Below, in pieces: positions 56,031 through 64,000 of a stretch of 64,000 nucleotides of DNA; within the stretch, counting starts at the first letter, position 1, and the number at the start of each line of letters is the position of its first letter. The translations under genes and the position numbers were made by a program. The stretch is taken from positions 22,630,123-22,694,122 of the forward strand of contig CM072094.1 in NCBI GenBank assembly GCA_036850905.1, given 5' to 3'. The notes under the pieces are model-generated. The model saw only the letters and a list, made by a program, of their open reading frames with translations. It made no database searches and was not told where the DNA came from. This DNA is from Luffa acutangula (Eukaryota > Streptophyta > Magnoliopsida > Cucurbitales > Cucurbitaceae).

Positions 56031-56116
56031 ATACCAAAAACAAATTGACTACCAGATATTGAAAAACTTCAAACATTATTACTAAAAATCAAGTCGGACT
56101 AAATATGGTGTCTACA

Positions 56117-58740
56117 ACACTTATATTCGTGTTAGTGAAACATATGCAATAATGAACCTGAATTTCAATTATTCAGATATATTTTTTGTTTTGCATGATC
56201 GATTGGGTATCCTGGATCCATAATAATGAGAAAAATTATTGAAAACTCACATGGACATCCATTGAAGAACCAGAAAATTCTTCAATCTAATGAATTGTCA
56301 TGTGTTGCTTGCTCTCAAGGAAAATTAATTGTTATACCCTCACCAGCTAAAATTGGGATTGAATCCCCCACATTTTTAGAACGAATTCATGGTGATATAT
56401 GCGGACCTATAAATCCACCAAGGGGACGATTTAGATATTTTATGGTTCTAATTGATGCATCCAGTAGATGGTCACATGTGTGTTTATTATCAAGTCGAAA
56501 CATTACATTTGCAAGATTACTTGCTCAAATAATTAAGTTAAGAGCACAATTTCCTGATTATGTAATTAAGAAAATTCGTCTTGATAATGCTGGTGAGTTT
56601 ACATCTCAAACATTTAATAATTATTGTATGTCAATTGGGATAAGTGTTGAACATCCTGTAGCTCATGTTCATACACAAAATGGTCTAGCTTAATCATTTA
56701 TAAAACGTTTGTAATTAATTGCTAGACTAATGCTTATGAGAGCAAGGCTTCCAATATCTGTATGGGGTCATGCAATTTTACATGTTGCATCGCTTATACG
56801 CATTAGGCTAGCAGCCTATCATAAATACTCCCCAATACTATTAGCTTATGACCAGCAGCCAAATATTTCTCACTTACGAACTTTTCGAAGTGCAGTATAT
56901 GTTCCAATTGCTCCACCAAAACATACTAAGATGGGTCCTCAAAGGAGGCTAGGAATATATGTTGGATTTGATTCCCCATCAATTATTAGATATCTTGAAC
57001 CCCTGATGGGTGATGTATTTACTACACGATTTGCTAATTGTCATTTTAATGAGACAAATTTTCCAACATTAGGGGGAGAGATTAAGAAGTTGGAAAATGA
57101 AATTACATGGAATGCATCGTCATTGTCTCATTTAGATCCCCGTACAGATCAATGTGAACTAGAAGTTCAAAAGATAATTCATTTCCAAAATATTGCAAAT
57201 CAAATGCCAGATGCATTTACAGATGCTAAGAAAGTGACCAAGTCAAATATACCAGCTACAAATACACCATCGAAAATTGATATCCCGACGCAGCAAGTTA
57301 TTATAACTAATGATTCTGTGACATGCCAGAAGCGTGGTAGACCAATGGGTTCCAAAGATAAAAATCATTGAAAAAGAAAAGTAGTTAATAATCAAAATGA
57401 AGTAATTGATAATGTGGATATTCTAGAAGAAATTCCGAATGTGACTACTCATAATAATATCGAAGAAGGTGAAATACCTGAGGATAATAATGAAATTTCG
57501 ATTAATTATGTAATGAATGGAAACAAATGGAACCGGAACATTAATATAGTTGTTGATAACATTTTTGTGTATAATGTTGCTTACGACATCATTTCTGAAA
57601 ATGATGATTATGAACCAAAATCTGTTGAAGAATGTCAACATAGAAAGGATTGGCTTAAGTGGAAAGAAGCAATCCAAACAAAATTAAACTCACTCTCAAA
57701 ACGTGAGGTTTTTGGACCAGTAGTCCAGACACCAGACGATGTAAAACCTGTGGGATACAAATGTGTATTTGTAAGAAAAAGAAATGAAAAGAATGAGGTC
57801 ACAAGATATAAAGCGAGACTTGTTGCATAAGAATTCTCGCAAAGACCTCGTATTGATTATGAGGAGACATATTCTTCTGTGGTGGATGCAATAACATTGA
57901 GATATTTAATTGGCCTGACTGTGTATAAAAAGCTTGAAATACATCTTATGGATGTAGTTAGAACATATTTATATGGATCTCTTGATAATGATATTTATAT
58001 GAAAATCCCTGAAGGATTAAAAATACCAAAGTCATATAATTCAAATCTTAGAGAATTATATTCGATTAAATTACAAAGATCTTTATATGGATTAAAACAA
58101 TCCGGACGAATGTGGTATAATCGCCGGAGTGAATATTTATTGAAACAAATGTATCAAAATAACCCAATTTGTCCATGTGTTTTAATAAAGAAATCACAGT
58201 TAGGATTTGTTATCATTACTGTATATGTTGATGATTTGAATATAATTGAAACTCCTGAAGAGCTTCCAAAGGCAATAGAATATCTTAAGAAAGAATTTGA
58301 GATGAAAGATCTCGAGAAAACAAAGTTTTGTCTTGGCTTACAAATTGAGCATCTAGCCGATGGAATATTTATTCATCAATCAACTTATACAGAAAAGATC
58401 TTAAAGAGATTTTACATGGACAAAACACATCCATTGAACATTCTAATGGTAGTTCGTTCACTCGATGTAAAGAAAGACATCTTTCGACCTCGAGAAGATA
58501 ATGAAGAGCTTCTTGGTCCAGAAGTACCATATCTTAGTGCAATTGGTGCACTTATGTATCTTGCTAATAATACACGACCTGGTATAACATTTTCAGTAAA
58601 TTTAGTATCTAAATATAGTTCTTCTCCAACAAAAAGACATTGTAATGGAGTCAAACACATCCTCCGTTATCTTCGAGAGACAATTGATATGAGTTTATTT
58701 TATTCTAATAAATCAAACTTTGATCTAATTGGTTATTCTA
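56117..58740 (+). pseudogene. Ty1/copia pol: integrase and RT, truncated
   Basis: The translation shows the pre-integrase domain (HDRLG.., ENSHGHPLKNQKI, CVACSQGK), integrase with D in IHGDICGPI and D in IRLDNAGEF, and then TAA (56691) exactly where the catalytic Glu of NGLAE belongs. It continues WGHAILHVASLIRIR, GIYVGFDSPSIIRYLEPL, and RT with catalytic VYVDDLNII (about 58219), then LGLQIEHLADGIF and the start of RNase H, cut at 58740. A one-base loss near 56208 and stops at 56691, 56712, 57369 and 57828 are the damage; the rest is one frame for 2.5 kb. Gag is missing. Confidence 0.87.
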
Positions 58741-59447
58741 AAAAGAAAAAGAGAGAGAGAGAGAAAAAAAACGTAAAGTGGAGCCCACCTTTTTGACTTT
58801 CCACTTTCTCCTTCTTTCCTTCCTCCTTCCCCAATTCTTTTCTACGTAAGCTCCTTCCTCCCCCTCTATTTTTCTCTTTTCCTCTTCCACTTTCTTTCCT
58901 CCCTTTTTCTCTTTGTTTTTTTTCTTCTTTAATCTCCCTTCCTTTCTTTCTCTAAAAATTTCTTCTCAAGACTCTCTAAGTCACTCTTGCAAGCTCTCTA
59001 AACTCACTTCTTTTTTATCTCCCTAAAAAAAATTCTTCTAAAAAACTCTCTACACTAAGCTCATGCTACAACATTGTCTTGTTGTGTCCTTCTTCTTCCT
59101 CACCCCATCCATTTATACTAAAAAGCCTAACTATTTTAGGAGGAGTGATGGGTGAGGGATTGGTGGGTAGCCATTAGAATAGGAATGGGAGAAAGAATAG
59201 GAGAAGAAGGATAGTGGGGTGGAGAAAAACAAGGAAAAAGAAAAGAAAAAGAAAACAATAATAATAATAAATAAATAAAAAATAAAGGAATAAATAACAA
59301 AACTTAAGATTACAACTAAACTTTAGAATTAAAAATAAAAATGAAATTAAAACTTTTTATGCTATGATTTCATTTTAAAATTAACATTATATATTAGAGG
59401 TACTCGAACATTATTAAAAACTTGCCGGACCAAATACGGTGTCTACA
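58741..59447 (-). mobile_element. Ogre-type LTR fragment (5' part)
   Basis: On the minus strand it starts TGTAGACACCGTATTTGGTCC at 59447, almost as the LTR at 56116. It shares the pyrimidine-rich block with cccacc words. It breaks into copia RNase H at 58740. It is a second Ogre-group LTR, truncated. Confidence 0.65.
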
Positions 59448-59449
59448 GT

Positions 59450-59770
59450 TGTAAATATACCTGGTATATATTATATATCAATATTACTCCATTAGCTTTA
59501 GTCAACCCATAATTGTAGCTATTCTTCCCCATGACTCTCCCTCTTTCTTAGGAATAGCCATGGGACTTTCCCTCCCTTCTATTTTAAGTATTTTGAAGTT
59601 GTAATCTACCTCATTGCATTAGTATAAATAGGGGTTGTATGAAGTATGGAAAACACACACTTGAATGAAAAGACATTTGCTCTCTTTTCTCCCTACTTGG
59701 CTCTCTCAATTTTTCTCTTAGTTGTTTTATTGTTCTTCACGTTTTATAACAAGAATCACTTTATTTTTTT
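59450..59770 (+). mobile_element. Possible copia 3' LTR
   Basis: It starts TGTAAATATACCTGG, has a TATA box (tataaatag, about 59621) and a leader-like region, and lies downstream of copia pol in the same direction. The 3' end is not sharp. It could be the LTR of the copia element at 56117, with the end of pol lost under the Ogre fragment. Confidence 0.4.
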
Positions 59771-61396
59771 ATTTTTTATTGTTTTTTTAAAAAAGAACAA
59801 TCCCTAAAGTTTGACTTAGCATTTGAGTCTCTAAGTTTTCAAGCTCGACATTTTAACCCTTGAAGTTTGGGATAAACTTTTTTATTTTTTTATTTTTTTA
59901 TTATTTCTTGACGCTAGTTTTCCATCACAATAGCTAACAAAAATTGATTTTACCATCTTTTAATTATTTTTTAAAAAAATGACATGACTTTAATTTATTT
60001 TAATTTAGGGAAAAATCAATTTCGATCCTAAACTTAGCAGGTTGTATCGATTTTAACCCTGAACTTTCAATTTCATTAAATTGAACCCAAAACTTAACAG
60101 ATTGTATCAATTTTAACCCCAAACATGCATAAGTGTTGCAATGTAGACATTTGGTTAACTTTTCATTTACATTGTCATTAGAGCATGTGATTCACAATTT
60201 CCTTTTTTGTTTAGATCCACATTGCACCTAATTAAGTCGGTTTCTTATAAGAAATTTGTTGAAATAACTATTTATTGGAAGAAGTCAAATACTCTAGACT
60301 GATTCTTCTCGATATGATCAATATTTTTTCTAAAAAAAAATTACAAAGTTCTTAGCAACAAGAAAAATCTAGCAAACATGAGAAAAAAAACCACAAAATG
60401 GTTTTGCTTTTGTTTCTTATACATTTTCATGTTCTTCTAATTACTAGGGAGAAAAAAAAAACAAAAGAAGAAAAAAAAAACCCCACAAAATTCTTAGAAA
60501 AAAAAACAACAAACATTTGAAGAAAAAAAAAACATCCATAATTATTTTGCTTTCGTAATCCTAGATAGAAGCAAATAAATAAATAAATAAATACAAAGTT
60601 CTCAATAAACAAGAAAAAGTTATCTAAAATTAAAAGAGAAAAATCTAATAATTGTTTTTCTATCATCTCATCGTTGTATGTTTTTCTAAGTAGCTAATAA
60701 AAAGGCAACAAAACTCACAAGCATAATAAGAAAAAAAAAAATTGGGTACAATTTCAGTAACAAAAATTTCTTCAAATAAAAAATTTCTCCAATATATTTT
60801 TTTTTACAAGAAACCAAATCAGGGGCAATATAAATTTTTGGGAAAAATAAACTTTTAGTCCCTGAGGTTTGGGTTAGGTTTCATTTTGGTCCCTAAGTTT
60901 TGAAACTCGACAATTTAGTCCATAAGGTTTGGATTTCGTTACACTTTTGATCCCTCCGCCTAATTTTCGGTTAAACCCTAACAATTTGCTGACGTGGTGC
61001 TATTATTTTAATTATAATTTTTTTTTTTAATAAAATAATAATAGATTAATTAAAAATAATTTGTTCCTTATTTTTATTTCTTTCTCCATCTCTCTCCCCC
61101 TCTTATTCTTCTTCACTCTTCTCCTTCAACAACACCAAGCGGAGGCCGACCGTCGCCAGCAACCTCTTTTTTTTTTAAAAAAAAAGCACTGAAATCGTGT
61201 TCAACCTCCTTCTTCTCATTTTTTCCCATGCGGGCTCAAATCTTGCAACAAGCGAAGAGGAAAGTGGGTTTCTGTGAACCCAGATTTGTGTGGAACGAAA
61301 CCCACGAGCGAGGACAAATCTGTGCGGAACGATGTTCACGACGTTCACGAGCGAGGATAGATCTGCGAAACCCACGAAGTTCACGCGTCGGTGACC
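59771..61396. other. AT-rich non-coding repeats, no gene
   Basis: Two related stretches (about 59803-59885 and 60850-60950) share words such as aagttttgaaactcgacaat and aggtttgg, common in degenerate plant DNA-transposon ends. Between them are A-rich runs. 61130-61396 is GC-richer without a convincing protein. No element could be delimited. Confidence 0.5.
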
Positions 61397-61935
61397 TGTT
61401 GGAAAAAATTATATTCTAACCAAAAAGACAGGGCAGGAATACAAAACAAATAATAACAACTAACAGATCAAATATATTAATAAGAGAAGATAGAGTTTAA
61501 GAAAGCCTGTTGTTTTGGGTCGAGACATGTTGCAGAACGCTGTCCTTAGAGAAGACGTGCCCCCACTTGCACTGAGTTATTCGACACTCCACTCCCAGGA
61601 TACAACTCCATTCAAGAAAGCTTGTGTGCAGCTAAGCCTTCTTACGAATCCTCATTGACTTGTATGCTCAAAAAAATAAAAAGATTTGTAATCTGTTTGT
61701 AGGAAAACGTATGCAAGATGTTCTGGCCTGGTCTGGGTAAAAAAATGATCTTTATCGAGAAAAAGAAGACAGTTGGCCAGATCCACCTTACACACTAACT
61801 TCTCCCTTATAAGGAGGAACCATCATCTGACTATTTCCATTTTAATTTAAAAATTATAATTAATAAATTAATAAAAATAAAATTATTTATTAAAATAAAT
61901 AAACTAAATATAAGATAATCTTAAATTTTCCAACA
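61397..61935 (-). mobile_element. Small copia-like 3' LTR
   Basis: On the minus strand it starts TGTTGGAAAATTTAAG at 61935 and ends TTTTTTCCAACA at 61397 (539 bp), with inverted TGTTGG/CCAACA ends. Just upstream on the minus strand is a polypurine tract (gtgggggaa, 61936-61944), which marks a 3' LTR. Flanks do not match, and the rest of the element is not recognisable. Confidence 0.65.
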
Positions 61936-62395
61936 TTCCCCCACATAATTTAAGATTTTCTTAATAAAATGGGAAGTAAAATTCTCTTTTAAAGAAAACA
62001 ATAAGATGAGCATCTTTACTATGTAATAGGTGTAGGTACCTTCCGAGTTTGAACCTCCACTTAGTGAAGATAAGTGTACATCTGAAGGAGTCATAGTGAA
62101 CATAGTCTTGAACTAGGTCCTTTTATTCAAATTTCCACTTACCCCACACATAGTACAAGCCAATTTAGGGATTCTGGTCTGTTTTGTGCTTTAGACGGTC
62201 ATGCGCACATATCCAGTTTTCATGAGTGTTTTAAGGGAGTAGCCTAAACCCCTATTGTAGCGACATCACTACAACACCCACATAGGTGAAACCTCCAAGG
62301 GTTTTTTGTGATCAACACCCTGCATAATACATGTCTTGGTTTCATTCAGAGATTAACTCTTTCTAACCATCACATTAAGAGCACTACCACCTTAG
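61936..62395 (-). other. Non-coding interior upstream of the small LTR
   Basis: It starts with the polypurine tract. The remainder has no protein-like frame on either strand. It is cut by the family-C LTR at 62396. It may be the interior of a non-autonomous element. Confidence 0.45.
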
Positions 62396-64000
62396 TGAAG
62401 GGAATAAAAGTCCCCACGCAGCGGAAGCGCATCGATTGGACCTTACGCCGTATATTAATTAACATTAAAATACCGTTACGAAAAACTTAAACAAAACTTT
62501 AAACACTCTTTAAAGTTGCTGGAAAATAGGTTTAAACATGCTGAAAATAAATCTAAATTTATTTTCATGCTTTTCTAAAGAAAAAGGGAAAGAACCGTTA
62601 CAAACCTTCGTTGTAGACTTGACCGTTCTTCGCCAACGACGCTCCAACGAACAAAAACGCAGCAGCCTCCTTGCCTTTTAGTCGCTGGAAATTTCTTCTT
62701 GATTCACACAATAACCACAGAGGTCACACTGGTATGACTCTGAGTCTAGGAGGCAAAAGACTTGTGGGATTCTTTCTCTAAGAGAGAGGCTAGAGAGAAT
62801 TCTAGGTCTTGTCTTGAGAGTCTAAGAGCAAGAGCAGAGTGTCATGGACCAATTAGGTCTAGTGTTCTATTTATAGAAGAGAGGCCATGAATAAAATATT
62901 CAATTAAATCAATCTTTTCCAAAACTGATTCAATCTTATTCCTTATTTAATCAATCCATGACCAATCAATTCCATAACTGATTAATCTTTTCCACAAATG
63001 ACTAATTACTTCCATAAGTGATTAGATCGTTTACATAAATGATTAATCACTTCCTTAAGTGATTAATTATTTTCATAATTGATTAATTCCCGGTTAATGA
63101 ATTCTTTAATTAATTAACCACCATTTAAATATCATCCGGCCTTGCATTAATTAATTTGTCCAAATAGATTTTAGGCCTTAAATTAATTAATTCATTATTT
63201 GAACTCTTTCAAACTTCCATAAATTTATATTAATATTTGAATTTCTTCAAATATTAATTTCTCTCATAATAATATATCAATATATATTATATTTGTTTCC
63301 CTTAGTAAATTGAACATTTTCAATTTACATTTATTACTTAGTTGCCTCAAATTACTTTATGAGCTACCAGTGGGACATAATGGACCTGCAGATCAGAAGC
63401 TCCAACGATGTGAGATTAATTGGTCAAACTCATTAACCACATTAATCAATATTCGTTAACTGTGTGTACATTCAACTATAGACTCACAGTTGCACTCTTC
63501 TCACTGCAGACATATTTTCTGTCTCCATGGATCTAGACCAATATCGACTAGTTAGTCCTTCACGAGTGTCTGTAACACCAGCTGGGTCAAATTATCGTTT
63601 TACCCCTAGGTTACTTCTATTTCCTTAAGTACCAGGTCTCCTCTAATGAACAACCTGTTTGTGGTCCAACCATCAAACAGAAAACCCTCTCGTGCCATTG
63701 AGAGGGTAGGGCCCTTTGTTCAAGACTCGGAGTAACCACTTAAGGGAACACTCATCTTCTTCCCTAAAGTCGGGAAGGAGTGAATTCCATCTTGTACGAT
63801 TATGTTCCCAACTCCCCATTCGGTCTTGTCCCCAAAATGGTAGGCTTATTGAGTCGGCGTATTGGCCACTCTCACCCATACAAATCAAAGGACAGTCCCT
63901 CATAAGCAGGAGTTCATAATCAACTCAGGATTAAGACCAAGTTGTCTAGGTCGTCCTAGTGAAATAGAAAACCAACTAGTTAACGGTGTTATAACAAGTG
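62396..64000 (-). mobile_element. Copia LTR, family C, runs off the window
   Basis: Near-identical to the copy at 35706-37706 from its 3' terminus (tgaaggg, cgcagcgga) through the TATA box (tatttata on plus, 62868-62875) and the U3 array (62950-63090) to the window end. No primer site lies at its 3' edge, so it is a 3' or solo LTR. The 5' end is outside. Confidence 0.82.

Larger units (their letters stand above)
37707..56116 (-). mobile_element. Giant Tat/Ogre-type retrotransposon, interrupted
   Basis: On the minus strand the order is LTR (56116-52890), primer site, long leader, ORF1 (51145-46327), gag (from 46101), protease, RT, RNase H, integrase (to 38696). A separate ORF1 upstream of gag, a very long LTR and repeat-rich untranslated parts are marks of the Ogre group of Tat elements. 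Inserted in it are solo LTRs at 40791, 46483 and 49076, a copia LTR fragment at 44599 and a CACTA end at 45297, plus a hAT-like and a SINE-like copy in the LTR. The 3' LTR is missing. Confidence 0.82.
52890..56116 (-). mobile_element. Ogre-type 5' LTR
   Basis: On the minus strand it starts TGTAGACACCATATTTAGTCC at 56116 and ends TTGCGACA at 52890, next to the primer site. It is 3.2 kb, about 2.4 kb without the hAT-like insertion. Near its 3' end is the conserved LTR stretch around ctacacacaactgacccc (minus). The left part is AT-rich, the right part has pyrimidine-rich promoter-like sequence. Its outer flank is copia pol. Confidence 0.8.

Noticed and set aside
57423..57677. Minus-strand frame inside copia pol
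   Set aside because: Shadow of the copia pol frame on the opposite strand.
59803..60950. Terminal inverted repeats of a MULE-type element
   Set aside because: The two related stretches are in the same direction and no target duplication could be placed.
61228..61419. Host exon in the GC-richer stretch before the small LTR
   Set aside because: Short frame without domain, with internal repetition of cgagcgagga words; no splice or promoter context.

Overview
This window is plant nuclear repeat DNA, from a eudicot and possibly a cucurbit. The lineage guess rests only on the look of the retroelement proteins and LTRs. I see no host protein-coding gene, no rRNA, no functional tRNA and no CRISPR. 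Almost every base belongs to a transposable element: Ty3/gypsy elements of the Athila, Tat/Ogre and chromovirus lineages, Ty1/copia elements, solo LTRs, a hAT-type and a CACTA-type DNA element, and two tRNA-derived SINE-like copies.

Layout. 1-5869: gypsy LTRs and a head-to-tail array of partial copia LTRs (family 'C'). 5919-12739: a minus-strand Athila element ('I') split by a chromovirus (RT-RNase H at 6690-7749, integrase-chromodomain at 10778-11863, 3' LTR 11875-12370). The chromovirus is itself split by a truncated Athila copy ('A2', LTR-PBS-gag, 7750-10777). 12740-34030: a nest of three plus-strand Athila elements. A' (12740-17220, its LTR split by a solo copia LTR) carries B (from 17221), and B carries A (21300-32609). 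A is the most complete element here: two LTRs, tRNA-Asp primer site, gag-pol, a third ORF and a polypurine tract. 34031-37706: the tail of B, a SINE with a clear target-site duplication, and a 2-kb copia LTR. 37707-56116: a giant minus-strand Tat/Ogre element with a separate ORF1, gag, protease, RT, RNase H, integrase, a repeat-rich leader and a 3.2-kb LTR. It is split by three solo gypsy LTRs (G, F, E2), each with an exact 5-bp target duplication, plus a copia LTR fragment and a CACTA end. 56117-64000: a copia pol pseudogene, an Ogre LTR piece, A/T-rich repeats, a small copia 3' LTR and another family-C LTR running off the window.

How they relate. All proteins are retroelement Gag, protease, RT, RNase H and integrase, or accessory ORFs. 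All elements look dead, but the kind of decay differs: B and the copia element are mostly in-frame stops, whereas A has few stops but several one-base deletions. Several nested junctions also lack a piece of the invaded element.

The most interesting non-coding signal is a promoter grammar shared by several gypsy LTRs: a 14-bp dyad, AGCGTC-NN-GACGCT, often paired at 22-23 bp, with the proximal dyad ending 15-18 bp upstream of the TATA box. The copia LTRs have a different U3 array with a strict 20-bp period.
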